A stretch of DNA of 64,000 nucleotides from Burkholderia contaminans (GCF_029633825.1 NZ_CP090642.1:1426001-1490000), one strand, 5' to 3'; numbered from the stretch's first letter, positions 35,749 to 49,120 are shown. The notes: generated by a model from the sequence alone, not told the origin. A program made the numbers and translations.

Positions 35749-37626
35749 ATGCTGCTCATCGTCCTTGCCTACCTCGGCGGCGTGCTCACGATCCTGAGCC
35801 CGTGCATCCTGCCCGTGCTGCCGTTCGTGTTCGCGCGCGCCGACCAGCCGTTCGTACGCAGCGGCCTGCCGCTGCTCGTCGGCATGGCGCTCACGTTCGC
35901 CGTCGTCGCGACACTCGCGGCCGTCGGCGGCGGCTGGGTCGCGCAGGCCAACCAGGCCGGCCGCTGGGTCGCCATCGTGCTGCTCGCGGTATTCGGCCTG
36001 ACCCTGTTGATGCCGCGCCTCGCGGAACACCTGACGCGCCCGCTCGTCGCCGCCGGCAACCGGCTCACCGGCTTCGCGCAACGCGACGGCCGCCCGGCCG
36101 GCCCCGCGTCGTCGCTGCTGCTCGGCGTCGCGACCGGCCTGCTGTGGGCGCCGTGCGCGGGCCCGATCCTCGGGCTCGTGCTGACCGGCGCCGCGCTGCG
36201 CGGCGCCAGCGTCGGCACGACGCTGCTGCTGGTCGCGTATGCGGCCGGCGCGGCGACGTCGCTCGGTGTCGCGCTCGTGATCGGCGGGAAGGTGTTCGCC
36301 GCGATGAAGCGCTCGCTCGGCGCCGGCGAATGGATCAAGCGCGGAATCGGCGTGGCGCTGCTGGCCGGCGTCGGCGCGATCGCACTCGGCCTCGATACGG
36401 GTGCGCTCGCGCAGTTGTCGACCGTCACGACGGGCGGGCTCGAGACGAAGCTCGTCGACCGGCTCGGCGGGCGTTCGAACGGCGCACCGAGCGCACCGGC
36501 GGCGATGGCCGCCACCGCCAACACCGCCGTCGACACGAATGGCGGCGCGATGATGGCCGCGGCTGTCGATAGCGCGCAGGTCAACGGCGGGCCGATCGCC
36601 GGCGGCGCAATGATGCGCGCGGTGGATACGACGCATGCGACGGCCGCGCTGCCCGTCGAAGGGACGCTGCCGTCGCTCGACGGCGCGGTGCAGTGGCTGA
36701 ACTCGCCGCCGCTGACGGCGGCCGGCCTGCGCGGCAAGGTCGTGCTGGTCGATTTCTGGACGTACTCGTGCATCAACTGCCTGCGCACGCTGCCGTACAC
36801 GACCGCATGGGCACGCAAGTACGCGCCGTACGGGCTCGTCGTGATCGGTGTGCACGCACCCGAGTTCGCGTTCGAGCGCGACATCGGCAACGTGAAGAAG
36901 GCCGTGCACGACCTCGGCATCGACTTCCCGGTCGCGATCGACAACCGCTTCACGATCTGGCGCGCGTTCAGCAACGAATACTGGCCCGCACACTACTTCG
37001 TCGACGCGCAGGGCCGCGTGCGCCGCCACCACTTCGGCGAAGGCGAATACGCGGAATCGGAGCGCGCGATCCAGTCGCTGCTCGCCGAGGCCGGTCATCC
37101 GGAAGCGCTGAACGTGCCGATCGGGCTCGCCGGCGCGCCCGCGAAGGGTGCGCTCGCGGCGGCCGACAATGCGGACGTCCGCTCGCCCGAGACCTACGTC
37201 GGCTACGCACGCGCCGAGGACTTCATGTCGCCGGGCGGTGTCGTGCGCGACGCGGCGTACCGCTACGCCGAGCCGGCGGGACCCGATCTCAACGACTGGG
37301 GCCTCGCCGGCACGTGGCAGGTCGGTGCCGAACGCGCGACGCTCACGGCGCCGGCCGGCCGCATCGTCTACCGCTTCCATGCACGCGACCTGCACCTGGT
37401 GCTCGGCCCCGGCGAGGACGGCAAGCCGGTGCGCTTTCGCGTGACGCTCGACGGCGCGGCGCCCGGTGCCGCGCACGGCAGCGACGTCGATGCACAAGGC
37501 TACGGCACCGTGACCGGGCAGCGCCTGTACCAGCTGGTCCGGCAGCCCGGCGCGATCGCCGACCGCACGTTCTCGATCGAGTTTCTCGATCCCGGCGTGA
37601 ATGCGTATGCGTTCACGTTCGGCTGA
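35749..37626 (+). CDS. DipZ-like membrane thiol-disulfide protein (CcdA + thioredoxin + carbohydrate-binding-like domain)
   Basis: A 625-residue protein. Residues 1-225 are a CcdA/DsbD-like membrane core with the two redox cysteines in LSPCILP and APCAGP. An alanine-rich linker follows (about 230-310), then a thioredoxin domain with WTYSCINCLR (Cys341, Cys344), and a beta-rich C-terminal domain (about 480-625) seen in DipZ proteins. It passes electrons from cytoplasmic thioredoxin across the membrane to periplasmic acceptors. Between msrB and msrA it most likely regenerates both reductases. Confidence 0.9.
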   Translation: MLLIVLAYLGGVLTILSPCILPVLPFVFARADQPFVRSGLPLLVGMALTFAVVATLAAVGGGWVAQANQAGRWVAIVLLAVFGLTLLMPRLAEHLTRPLVAAGNRLTGFAQRDGRPAGPASSLLLGVATGLLWAPCAGPILGLVLTGAALRGASVGTTLLLVAYAAGAATSLGVALVIGGKVFAAMKRSLGAGEWIKRGIGVALLAGVGAIALGLDTGALAQLSTVTTGGLETKLVDRLGGRSNGAPSAPAAMAATANTAVDTNGGAMMAAAVDSAQVNGGPIAGGAMMRAVDTTHATAALPVEGTLPSLDGAVQWLNSPPLTAAGLRGKVVLVDFWTYSCINCLRTLPYTTAWARKYAPYGLVVIGVHAPEFAFERDIGNVKKAVHDLGIDFPVAIDNRFTIWRAFSNEYWPAHYFVDAQGRVRRHHFGEGEYAESERAIQSLLAEAGHPEALNVPIGLAGAPAKGALAAADNADVRSPETYVGYARAEDFMSPGGVVRDAAYRYAEPAGPDLNDWGLAGTWQVGAERATLTAPAGRIVYRFHARDLHLVLGPGEDGKPVRFRVTLDGAAPGAAHGSDVDAQGYGTVTGQRLYQLVRQPGAIADRTFSIEFLDPGVNAYAFTFG

Positions 37627-37701
37627 TCCCGGCAGGACGCGGCGCATGGGTGCCGCATCCGGGCCCCCCGCTTCCCCTACCGCCTTTCGAAGGAGCACAC
37701 C

Positions 37702-38445
37702 GTGAACACCCTCTCCCCCCGCGGTCCCGCGCCGCAACGGCGCACGGCGATGCTGCGCCGCATCGGCGCCATCGCCGTCGCGGCCGCCGCCGTGTTCGGC
37801 TACCAGCGCATCGTCAATTCCGCCGAGCCGATGCGCACCGTGCCCGCCCCGACGCTCGACGAAACGCCCGGCGCATCGCACGACGAGACGGCCGTGCTCG
37901 CCGGCGGCTGCTTCTGGGGCGTGCAGGGCGTGTTCGAGCACGTGAAGGGCGTGAAGCAGGTCACGGCCGGCTATGCGGGCGGCGCGTCCGAAACCGCGCA
38001 CTACGCGCTCGTCGGCTCCGGGCTGACCGGGCACGCGGAATCGGTTCGCATCGTCTACGACCCGACGCAGATCACGTACGGCCGGCTGCTGCAGGTGTTC
38101 TTCTCGGTCGCGCACGATCCGACCGAGCTCAACCGGCAGGGCCCCGACGAAGGGTCGCAGTACCGGTCGGCGATCTTCCCGACCACCGCGCAGCAACGCG
38201 CGGTCGCGACCGCTTACATCGCGCAGCTCGGCACCGCGCACGTGTTTCCGGGGCCCGTGGTCACGCGCGTCGAGGACTACAAGGGGTTCTACCCGGCCGA
38301 GGCCTATCACCAGAACTACCTCGAACTGCACCCCGACGCGCCGTACATCGCGTACAACGACATGCCGAAGATCACCGGGCTGAAGCAGCACTTCCCGGCG
38401 CTGTACCGCACCGACGCGGTACTGTGGCGCGATGCGCGTTCGTGA
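37702..38445 (+). CDS. msrA: Peptide-methionine (S)-S-oxide reductase with N-terminal membrane/export signal
   Basis: A 247-residue MsrA with the active-site motif GGCFWGVQ (Cys70), GYAGG, and EGSQYRSAIF. A hydrophobic segment (IGAIAVAAAAVFGY) near the N-terminus acts as a signal or anchor, so the enzyme faces the periplasm. It reduces the S epimer of methionine sulfoxide and complements MsrB. It is co-directional with msrB and dipZ, with a 75-bp gap. Confidence 0.95.
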   Translation: MNTLSPRGPAPQRRTAMLRRIGAIAVAAAAVFGYQRIVNSAEPMRTVPAPTLDETPGASHDETAVLAGGCFWGVQGVFEHVKGVKQVTAGYAGGASETAHYALVGSGLTGHAESVRIVYDPTQITYGRLLQVFFSVAHDPTELNRQGPDEGSQYRSAIFPTTAQQRAVATAYIAQLGTAHVFPGPVVTRVEDYKGFYPAEAYHQNYLELHPDAPYIAYNDMPKITGLKQHFPALYRTDAVLWRDARS

Positions 38446-38684
38446 CCGGCAAGCGGCCGCGTGACGGGGTGACGCCCGACGCGCGGCCGAGACCCGCGCG
38501 ACCACGCACGGCGAGCGCGCGCCGCCTTCGACCCGGTTTGCCCTATATCAACGAAACCACGGCCGCCGTGCCGGGGCAAACCCGCATCGCTTCCGCCGCG
38601 GCGGGCAACTTCGCGTAGACTTCTCCAGATCCCCGCCGCATCACGCGGCGCCTGGAATCCCAGTTCAGCCCGGAGACGTCACGC

Positions 38685-39800
38685 ATGCGCGCAGTGCCCA
38701 TTCCTGACAGCGGCACCCTTGGAGAACCCTCTTCCGGCGCGGCCGTGCGCGACCTGCGCCGCGTGCCGATTCATCCCGATCACTGGTACCCGCTCGCGTG
38801 GTCGCGCGAGCTGAAACGCGGCAAGACGCTCGGCGTGCGCTTCGCCGGCGATCCAATCGTGCTCGTGCGCACCGAGTCCGGTGCCGTGTATGCGCTCGAG
38901 GATCGTTGCGCGCACCGCCAGGTGCCGCTGCACGCGGGCGTCGTGAGCGGCGAGACGCTGCGCTGCTGCTATCACGGCTGGACTTACGCGTGCGACAGCG
39001 GCCGCTGCGTCGACGTGCCGTACCTCGGCCGCGAGCGCTTGCCCAACGGCGTGCGCGCGTATCCGTGCCGCGAAGCGCACGGGCTGATCTTCGTGTTCCC
39101 GGGCGATGCGACGCTCGCCGATACCCGGCCGTTCCCCGCGCTCGAATCGGCGGACAACCGCGCATACAAGACGCGCCGCTTCGGCCGCGAGGTCAAGTGC
39201 CACTACTCGTTCATGCACGAGAACCTGATGGACATGAACCATCAGTTCCTGCACCGCAAGCAGATGGGGCAGATGCGCGCGCGCTCGGTAGGCCGGCGCC
39301 GCGGCGACGACTGGGTCGAGGTCGATTACACGTTCGCGCGGATGGAAGGCAAGCAGCCGGTGGGTGAAGCGCTCGTGTTCGGCGCCAGCAAGAAGCCGGC
39401 CGACCAGTCCGACAAGAGCGTGATGACGGTGCGCACCGGCTACCCGTACCAGACGCTGCAGATCCGTTCGAGCGAAGGCACGCTCGTGATGGACCTGTGG
39501 ATCGTCTACGTGCCGCTCGACGCCGAGCAGCGCACCAACCGCACGTTCGGACTGCTGTCGATCCACAAGCCCGGCATCCCGTTCGCGCTCGATCTCGCGT
39601 GGCCGCTGCTCGTCTGGTTCACCGAGCGCATCTTCCGCGAGGATCGCTGGATCGTCGAGCGCGAGCAGGAAGCGCACGATGCCCAGGGCGCCGACTGGAA
39701 CCACGAGGTGTTTCCGGTCATCAACGAGCTGCGCGACCTGCTGCGCCAGTGCGGCGCACGTACGGTGATCCCGATCCGCGACGCGCGCGACGGCGCGTGA
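38685..39800 (+). CDS. Rieske 2Fe-2S oxygenase, alpha-subunit-like
   Basis: A 371-residue Rieske non-heme iron oxygenase. The Rieske ligands are in DRCAHRQVPL and RCCYHGWTYAC (residues about 72-107). The mononuclear iron region is HENLMDMNHQFLHRK, where the two histidines are spaced H-x3-H instead of the more usual H-x4-H. No reductase or ferredoxin gene is adjacent, so electrons come from elsewhere. The substrate is unknown: demethylation or hydroxylation of an aromatic or sterol-like compound would fit. It converges with cdd. Confidence 0.9.
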   Translation: MRAVPIPDSGTLGEPSSGAAVRDLRRVPIHPDHWYPLAWSRELKRGKTLGVRFAGDPIVLVRTESGAVYALEDRCAHRQVPLHAGVVSGETLRCCYHGWTYACDSGRCVDVPYLGRERLPNGVRAYPCREAHGLIFVFPGDATLADTRPFPALESADNRAYKTRRFGREVKCHYSFMHENLMDMNHQFLHRKQMGQMRARSVGRRRGDDWVEVDYTFARMEGKQPVGEALVFGASKKPADQSDKSVMTVRTGYPYQTLQIRSSEGTLVMDLWIVYVPLDAEQRTNRTFGLLSIHKPGIPFALDLAWPLLVWFTERIFREDRWIVEREQEAHDAQGADWNHEVFPVINELRDLLRQCGARTVIPIRDARDGA

Positions 39801-39806
39801 TGCGTG

Positions 39807-39834
39807 CGGCGCGTAGCGTGAAAAGCGCGCGCCG
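39807..39834. terminator. Possible terminator between the Rieske gene and cdd
   Basis: Stem CGGCGCG / CGCGCCG with a 14-base loop between convergent genes. There is no clear T-run, so confidence is modest. Confidence 0.4.
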
Positions 39835-40224
39835 TTACAACCGGAACGCGCCCGGCAACAATGCATGGGCCGTCGTGACCTCGACGGCCCCTTTCAGGTT
39901 GGCCAGGATCACTTCGATGTCGGGCGTGCCGATCTCGATCATCACCTGACGGCACGCGCCACACGGCGCGATCGGGCCGTCCGTGTCGCCCACCACCGCG
40001 AGCCGCGTGAAATCCCCCGGACGATAGCCGGCCGCGATGGCCGAAAACATCGCCGTGCGCTCCGCACAATTGCAGAGTCCGTAGGACGCGTTCTCGACAT
40101 TGCAGCCATGAAAAACCGTCCCGTCGCGCGCCTGCAGCGCCGCGCCGACCTTGAAGCGCGAATACGGCGCATACGCGCGTTCGCGCGCCGCCTTCGCCGC
40201 TTCGATCAGTTCGTTTCGTTCCAT
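39835..40224 (-). CDS. cdd: Cytidine deaminase
   Basis: A 129-residue zinc cytidine deaminase of the short homotetrameric type. The catalytic motif is CNVENASYGLCNCAERTA with the catalytic Glu, and the second zinc motif is PCGACRQVM. It deaminates cytidine and deoxycytidine to uridine and deoxyuridine. ATG 40224 is chosen because GGAGG lies ten bases upstream. It is the last gene of nupC-deoA-cdd and feeds DeoA and the reductive pathway next door. Confidence 0.96.
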   Translation of the reverse strand: MERNELIEAAKAARERAYAPYSRFKVGAALQARDGTVFHGCNVENASYGLCNCAERTAMFSAIAAGYRPGDFTRLAVVGDTDGPIAPCGACRQVMIEIGTPDIEVILANLKGAVEVTTAHALLPGAFRL

Positions 40225-40332
40225 CTCGTCGTGCCTCCGATTGTGTGCCGGGTGTTTCCGCGCGGCCGCATCCCGGCCGTGGCGATACACCCGTGACGTG
40301 CAGCGATCGCCGGTGTCGGTACCGGCGATCAG

Positions 40333-41649
40333 TCAGCCGATCCGCTGATAAATGGTCGGCGGCGCGTCGCCCGTCTCGCCCAGCACGTAGCTGCGCTGGA
40401 TCGCGTCCACCGCGTGCGCGGCCGCGGCGGCGTCGCGGGCATGCACGTAACCGAGCGGCTGGCCGGCCTCGACACGCTGCCCGATCTCCGCGAGCGCCGT
40501 CAGGCCGACACTGTAGTCGATCGCATCCGCCGCGCGCGTGCGGCCGCCGCCGAGCGCCACGACCGACAGCCCGAGCGCGCGGCAATCGACCCGCTGCACC
40601 ATGCCGCTCGTGCGCGACGGAACCGGCACGATCACCTCCGCCCGCGCGAGATGACGTGCGGGTGCGTCGATCAGATCCGCGGGGCCGCCGAGCGCCGTGA
40701 CCATTCTCGCGAAGCGTTCCGCTGCCGCACCCGTATCGAGCGCCTGCTGCAACTTCGCGCGCGCCGCTGTGACGTCGCGTGCCAGCCCGCCGGTGACGAG
40801 CAACTCTGCGGAAAGCGCCATCGTGACCTCATGCAGGCGTGCCGGACGCGACTTGCCCGTCAGGTAGTTGATCGCGCACGCCACTTCGATCGCATTGCCC
40901 GCGCACGGCGCGAGCGACTGGTTCATGTCGGTGAGGATCGCGGTCGTCTTCATCCCGGCGCCGTTGCCGACGTCGACGATGCTGCGGGCCAGTTCCGCCG
41001 ATTTCTCCGCGGTCGGCATGAATGCGCCAGAGCCGACCTTGACGTCCATCACGAGCCCGTCGAGTCCGGCCGCGAGCTTCTTCGACAGGATCGACGCGGT
41101 GATCATCGCGATCGACTCGACGGTCGCCGTCACGTCGCGAATCGCATAGATGCGCATGTCGGCCGGCGCGAGCCGCGCGGTCTGCCCGATGATCGCGACG
41201 CCGACATCGCGCACCGTGCGGCGAAACGCGTCGGTATCGGGCGTGACGTTGTAGCCCGGAATCGCACTCAGCTTGTCGAGCGTGCCGCCGGTATGGCCGA
41301 GCCCGCGCCCCGAGATCATCGGCACGTAGCCGCCGCATGCGGCCACCATCGGCCCGAGCATCAACGATACGACATCCCCGACGCCGCCGGTCGAATGCTT
41401 GTCGATCACCGGCCCGTCGAGCGCGAGCGCGCGCCAGTCGAGCACGTCGCCCGAGTCGCGCTGCGCGAGCGTGAGTGCGACGCGCTCGTCGGTGCTCAGG
41501 TCGTTGAAATACACCGCCATCGCGAACGCGGCCACCTGGCCCTCGGTCACGCTGCCGTCGGTCACGCCGCGCACGAACGCGGCGATCCCGTCGCGATCGA
41601 GCGGCTGCCCGTCGCGCTTTCGGCGAATGAATTCCTGCGGTAAGAACAT
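40333..41649 (-). CDS. deoA: Thymidine phosphorylase
   Basis: A 438-residue pyrimidine nucleoside phosphorylase with the KHSTGGVGD phosphate loop, the [15 protein letters not shown] family signature, and the C-terminal pyrimidine-phosphorylase domain. It splits thymidine and deoxyuridine to free base plus deoxyribose-1-phosphate. ATG 41649 has GGAGAGG upstream; an upstream open frame to 41859 overlaps the transporter gene and is not used. It is 38 bp after nupC and 108 bp before cdd. Confidence 0.95.
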   Translation of the reverse strand: MFLPQEFIRRKRDGQPLDRDGIAAFVRGVTDGSVTEGQVAAFAMAVYFNDLSTDERVALTLAQRDSGDVLDWRALALDGPVIDKHSTGGVGDVVSLMLGPMVAACGGYVPMISGRGLGHTGGTLDKLSAIPGYNVTPDTDAFRRTVRDVGVAIIGQTARLAPADMRIYAIRDVTATVESIAMITASILSKKLAAGLDGLVMDVKVGSGAFMPTAEKSAELARSIVDVGNGAGMKTTAILTDMNQSLAPCAGNAIEVACAINYLTGKSRPARLHEVTMALSAELLVTGGLARDVTAARAKLQQALDTGAAAERFARMVTALGGPADLIDAPARHLARAEVIVPVPSRTSGMVQRVDCRALGLSVVALGGGRTRAADAIDYSVGLTALAEIGQRVEAGQPLGYVHARDAAAAAHAVDAIQRSYVLGETGDAPPTIYQRIG

Positions 41650-41687
41650 CGTTGCCTCTCCTCGATCAATCGATGGCCGCTGCGGGC

Positions 41688-42962
41688 TCAATGCAGGGAA
41701 AAGAACAGGCCGGCGATCGCGGCGCTCATCAGGTTCGACAGCGTCGCGGCCGTCAATGCGCGCAGGCCGTGCCGCGCGACTTCGGAGCGGCGCTCGGGCG
41801 CGACCGCGCTGAAGCCGCCGGCGAGAATCGCGATCGACGAGAAGTTCGCGAAACCGCACAGCGCGAACGACACGATCGCGAGCGTCTTCGGGTCGAGCAC
41901 CTGCAGGCCGGCCGCCGCGACGTGCTCGCCGCCCTTCAGGTACGGCGACAGGTCGCCATACGCGACGAACTCGTTGAAGATCAGCTTCTCGCCGATGAAG
42001 TTGCCGGCCAGCGCCGCGTCATGCCACGGCACGCCGATGATCCACGCGAGCGGCGCGAACAGGTGGCCGATGATACCCACCAGCGTGATCTGCGGAAAGC
42101 CCACGAACGCGGCCACGCCGCCGACGATGAGGTTCATCAGCGCGATGAGCCCCACGAACGCGATCAGCATCGCGCCGACGTTGATCGCAATCCGCAGCCC
42201 GACCGACGCGCCGGACGCCGCCGCCTCGATCACGTTGGCGGCCCGCTTGTCGTCGAAGTCGAGCCCGTCGACCACGACGCGGCTCGGCTCGACCGTCGGA
42301 TACAGCAGCTTGCCGAACAGCAGCCCGCCCGGCACCGCCATGAACGATGCGGCGAGCAGGTATTCCATCCTCACGCCGAGGCCGGCATAACCGACCAGCA
42401 CCGAGCCGGCGACCGACGCCATGCCGCTCGCCATCACCGTGAAGATCTCGGCGCTCGTCATGTTCCGCACGAACGGTTTCACGAGCGCGGGCATCTCGCT
42501 TTGCCCGAGAAAGATCGTCGCGACCGCCGAGCACGCCTCGATGCGGCTCACGCCGAGCACTTTCGCCAGCGCCGCGCCGAGGATCGCGACGATCCACTTC
42601 ATCACGCCGATGTAGTACAGCACCGCGATCAGCGCGGTCACGAAGATGATCATCGGCAGCACGCGCAGGCCGAACACGAACCCGCCATCGCCGAACAGCT
42701 GGAACATCCGGCTGTCGACGAGGCCGCCGAATACGAACGCGATGCCGTGATTGCCCATGTCGAGCACGCGATTCACGCCGTTCGCGGCGCCCGCCAGCGC
42801 CGTGCGGCCTGCCGGTACGAACAGCACCAGCGCGCCGATCGCCAGCTGCGTGCACAGCGCGGCGATCATGGTCCGGCCGCTCACTGCGCGCCGGTTGTTC
42901 GACAGCAGATAGGCAACCAGCAGCAGGAACAGCATACCCAGGAGACTGCGCAGAATATCCAC
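41688..42962 (-). CDS. Concentrative nucleoside transporter, NupC/CNT family
   Basis: A 424-residue inner-membrane protein with a CNT fold. Marks are [12 protein letters not shown] (nucleoside-binding helix), the long [18 protein letters not shown] stretch, and [12 protein letters not shown]. It takes up nucleosides with protons or sodium. GTG 42962 is preferred because AAGGAG lies six bases upstream. It starts the nupC-deoA-cdd operon and supplies nucleosides to the next two enzymes. Confidence 0.93.
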   Translation of the reverse strand: MDILRSLLGMLFLLLVAYLLSNNRRAVSGRTMIAALCTQLAIGALVLFVPAGRTALAGAANGVNRVLDMGNHGIAFVFGGLVDSRMFQLFGDGGFVFGLRVLPMIIFVTALIAVLYYIGVMKWIVAILGAALAKVLGVSRIEACSAVATIFLGQSEMPALVKPFVRNMTSAEIFTVMASGMASVAGSVLVGYAGLGVRMEYLLAASFMAVPGGLLFGKLLYPTVEPSRVVVDGLDFDDKRAANVIEAAASGASVGLRIAINVGAMLIAFVGLIALMNLIVGGVAAFVGFPQITLVGIIGHLFAPLAWIIGVPWHDAALAGNFIGEKLIFNEFVAYGDLSPYLKGGEHVAAAGLQVLDPKTLAIVSFALCGFANFSSIAILAGGFSAVAPERRSEVARHGLRALTAATLSNLMSAAIAGLFFSLH

Positions 42963-43300
42963 CTCGTACTCCTTGCTCTCAATGTTGTTGGATTGTTCGG
43001 CGGGCGGCCCGGCACGCCTGCGCAACGCCGTCGGTGGATATTACTCGCCGGCATGCACGTCGACAACGCAAACAAAATGGTCGCATTTGCGCGACATCGC
43101 GTGTTTCATCGACTTGCTCAGTTGTTCTATGTATCCGGAGATCGGCAAGGCGCGATCGCGCTCAATTCATCCCAAATATTGAGAGGATGGGCGTGATGCG
43201 GAGAGGCGGCACGAGCGGTGCCGGCACGAACGTAAACGCACGCTCAAACATGCGCGGGGCGTGTCGTTCGAACCGACACGCCCCGCGCGATACGCAACGC
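42963..43300. other. Intergenic region upstream of nupC
   Basis: 338 bp containing the hydantoinase terminator (43252-43288) and then a lower-GC stretch (43060-43190) that presumably holds the nupC promoter. No gene is seen. Confidence 0.6.
43252..43288 (-). terminator. Rho-independent terminator after the hydantoinase gene
   Basis: A 15-bp perfect stem (GCGCGGGGCGTGTCG and complement) with a 7-base loop, followed on the minus strand by TGTTTGAG. It lies 12 bp after the hydantoinase stop and separates the base-degradation operon from nupC-deoA-cdd. Confidence 0.85.
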
Positions 43301-46301
<3,001 letters not shown>

Positions 46302-46401
46302 CTGACTCACTCCACGAAAACGTCAACGCCGGCATCACTCGATGCCGGCCCGGGTGGAACGAAAGGCGGCGATGCAGGATGGCCCGCATCGCCGGACGCC
46401 G

Positions 46402-47718
46402 TCAAGCAGCCTTCTTCGCGTGCTTCTCGGGTGCCGCCGCGCCTGCACTCGCCCCCGCCTCCGCGCTCGCCGGATTGTTCGGATGCGTGGTCCAGTTCGC
46501 GTAGTCGCCCGAATCGACACGCTCCATCGTGATGCATTGCTCGACCGGACACACATGCATGCAAAGATTGCACCCGACGCACGCCGAATCGACCACTTCG
46601 AAATGCCGCACGCCGTCCTTCGTCGCGGTGATCGCCTGGTGCGACGTGTCCTCGCACGCGATATGGCACAACCCGCACTGGATGCAGCGGTCCTGGTCGA
46701 TACGCGCCTTGATGTCGTATTTCAGGTTCAGGTATTTCCAGTCGGTCACGTTCGGCACCGCGCGGCCGCGAATGTCGTCGAGCGTCGCGTAGCCCTTCTC
46801 GTCCATCCAGTTCGACAATCCGTCGGCCAGGTCCGACACGATCCGGAATCCGTAATGCATCGCGGCGGTGCACACCTGCACGCTGCCGGCGCCGAGCACC
46901 ATGAACTCCGCCGCGTCGCGCCATGACGAGATGCCGCCGATGCCCGAGATCGGCAGGTTCGGCGTTTCCGGGTCACGTGCGATCTCCGCGACCATGTTCA
47001 ATGCGATCGGCTTGACCGCCGGGCCGCAATAGCCGCCGTGCGTGCCCTTGCCGTCGACCGTCGGCATCGGCGCCATATGGTCGAGATCGACCGCGACGAT
47101 CGAGTTGATCGTGTTGATCAGCGACACGCCGTCCGCGCCGCCCTTGTACGCGGCGCGCGACCCCATCCGGATGTCGCTGATGTTCGGCGTGAGCTTCACG
47201 AGGCACGGCAGCTTCGTGCCTTCCTTCACCCAGCGCGTGACCATCTCCACATATTCGGGCACCTGCCCGACCGCCGCGCCCATCCCGCGCTCGCTCATCC
47301 CGTGCGGACAACCGAAGTTCAGCTCGACCGCGTCGGCGCCCGTATCCTCGACGAGCGGCAGGATCCATTTCCAGTCGCGCTCGTTGCACGGCACCATCAG
47401 CGACACGATCAGCGCGCGGTCCGGCCAGTCGCGCTTCACCTGCGCGATCTCTCTCAGGTTCACGTCGAGCGGACGGTCGGTGATCAGCTCGATGTTGTTC
47501 AGCCCCGCGATGCGCTGGCCGTTCCACTGCACCGCGCCATAGCGCGAACTGACGTTGACGACATGCGGATCGAGCCCGAGCGTCTTCCAGACGACCCCGC
47601 CCCAGCCCGCCTCGAACGCGCGGTTCACGTTGTAGGCCTTGTCGGTCGGCGGCGCGGACGCCAGCCAGAAAGGGTTCGGCGAAGTGATGCCCGCGATGGT
47701 GCAGCGAAGGTCGGCCAT
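46402..47718 (-). CDS. preA: NAD-dependent dihydropyrimidine dehydrogenase subunit PreA
   Basis: A 438-residue protein. An FMN TIM barrel (about 1-320) is of the dihydroorotate-dehydrogenase type. Two 4Fe-4S motifs follow: CIQCGLCHIACEDTSHQ and CVGCNLCMHVCPVEQC. It reduces uracil and thymine to the dihydro forms with electrons from PreT. The sequence ends with an alanine/proline-rich tail. The start has GGAG seven bases upstream. PreT is encoded 64 bp upstream. Confidence 0.96.
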   Translation of the reverse strand: MADLRCTIAGITSPNPFWLASAPPTDKAYNVNRAFEAGWGGVVWKTLGLDPHVVNVSSRYGAVQWNGQRIAGLNNIELITDRPLDVNLREIAQVKRDWPDRALIVSLMVPCNERDWKWILPLVEDTGADAVELNFGCPHGMSERGMGAAVGQVPEYVEMVTRWVKEGTKLPCLVKLTPNISDIRMGSRAAYKGGADGVSLINTINSIVAVDLDHMAPMPTVDGKGTHGGYCGPAVKPIALNMVAEIARDPETPNLPISGIGGISSWRDAAEFMVLGAGSVQVCTAAMHYGFRIVSDLADGLSNWMDEKGYATLDDIRGRAVPNVTDWKYLNLKYDIKARIDQDRCIQCGLCHIACEDTSHQAITATKDGVRHFEVVDSACVGCNLCMHVCPVEQCITMERVDSGDYANWTTHPNNPASAEAGASAGAAAPEKHAKKAA

Positions 47719-47782
47719 GGTCGGCTCCGTGAGAGTGGGGTCGTGTTCGTTGTGCTCGTGGTGTGTGACGCGCGTCGTGCGC

Positions 47783-49120
47783 TCACGCGGCCTTCGCGTC
47801 GCGCTGCGCGAGCGTCGTGTCGATCGACGCGGCCGCGCGCTTGCCGTCCTGCACGGCCTGCACCGTCAGGTCGACGCCGCCCGTCGCCGCGCAGTCGCCG
47901 CCGGCCCAAACGTCGGGCCATGCGGTGCGCCCGTCGGCGTCCACCGCGATGCGGGCGCCGTCCGCCGTCAGCAGCGCGGCGTCGATGGCGTCCGGCACCA
48001 GCGTCTGGCCGATCGCCTTCAGCACCATGTCCGCCTCGACGGTAAAGCGCTCGCCCGATGCCGCCTCGAACTCGACACCCGTCACCTGCCCGTTCTCCCC
48101 CGCCATGCGCACCGGCTTCGCGTGCGTGACGAGCGTGACGCCGCTCTTCTGCGCGAACTCGCGCTCGGCCCACGTCGCGCTCATCGCCTCCACGCCGCGC
48201 CGGTACACCATCGTCACGCGCTCGGCGCCGAGCTTGCGGCTCTGCACCGCCGCATCGATGGCCGTATTGCCGCCGCCGATCACGACCACGCGCCGCCCGA
48301 CCGCCACGTTCTCCAGCGCATCGGCCTGCCGCACCTGCTCGATGAAATCGACCGCGTTCATCACGCCGTTCAGTTGCTCGCCGTCGATCGACAGCGCACG
48401 CACGCCGCCGAGCCCCATCGCAAGAAACACCGCGTCGTGCTGCTCGCGCAGCGCGTCGAGCGTGATGTCGCGGCCCAGCGCGACGCCGGTTTTCAACGTG
48501 ATGCCGCCCACCGACAGCAGCCACTCGACTTCACGCTGCGCGAAATCGTCGACGGTCTTGTACGCGGCGATCCCGTATTCGTTGAGGCCGCCGGCCTTCG
48601 GGCGCGCGTCGAACAGCGTGACGCGATGCCCGGCGAGCGCGAGCCGATGCGCGCATGCGAGCCCGGCCGGCCCCGCGCCGACCACCGCGACATGGCGTCC
48701 CGTGTCGGGCGCGCGCGTGAAGCGCACCGCGCCGGTCTCCATCGCCCAGTCGGTTGCATGCCGCTGCAGTGCGCCGATCGCGACGGGCTGCGCATCCTGG
48801 TGGTTACGCACGCATGCGCCCTCGCACAGGATCTCGGTCGGACACACGCGGGCGCACATCCCGCCGAGCGGGTTCGCCGACAGGATGTCGGTCGCGGCGC
48901 CCTTCAGGTTGCCGTTGCCGATCTTGCGGATGAAGCTCGGGATGTCGATCTGCGTCGGGCAGGCCTGCACGCACGGCGCGTCGTAGCAGTAGTGGCAGCG
49001 GCTGGCGGCGGCCGCCGCGGCAGTCGGATCGAGCAGCGGCGCGATGTCGGCGAATTCGCACGAGAGTTGCGTGGACGACAGGCGTTGCGCGGCGATATCG
49101 CCGGTTGGCTTGGTGGTCAT
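47783..49120 (-). CDS. preT: NAD-dependent dihydropyrimidine dehydrogenase subunit PreT
   Basis: A 445-residue flavoprotein resembling the glutamate synthase small subunit. The N-terminal 4Fe-4S cysteines occur in CHYCYDAPCVQACP and CARVCPTEILCEGAC. The FAD motif is VAVVGAGPAGLACAHRL and the NAD motif is VVVIGGGNTAIDAA. It accepts electrons from NADH and passes them to PreA. AAGGA lies before the ATG. It is transcribed after the ureidopropionase gene with a 135-bp gap. Confidence 0.96.
   Translation of the reverse strand: MTTKPTGDIAAQRLSSTQLSCEFADIAPLLDPTAAAAAASRCHYCYDAPCVQACPTQIDIPSFIRKIGNGNLKGAATDILSANPLGGMCARVCPTEILCEGACVRNHQDAQPVAIGALQRHATDWAMETGAVRFTRAPDTGRHVAVVGAGPAGLACAHRLALAGHRVTLFDARPKAGGLNEYGIAAYKTVDDFAQREVEWLLSVGGITLKTGVALGRDITLDALREQHDAVFLAMGLGGVRALSIDGEQLNGVMNAVDFIEQVRQADALENVAVGRRVVVIGGGNTAIDAAVQSRKLGAERVTMVYRRGVEAMSATWAEREFAQKSGVTLVTHAKPVRMAGENGQVTGVEFEAASGERFTVEADMVLKAIGQTLVPDAIDAALLTADGARIAVDADGRTAWPDVWAGGDCAATGGVDLTVQAVQDGKRAAASIDTTLAQRDAKAA

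Noticed and set aside
35686..38505. A 939-codon open frame on the minus strand opposite msrB-dipZ-msrA
   Set aside because: Same composition artefact; the plus-strand proteins have all conserved cysteines and domains.
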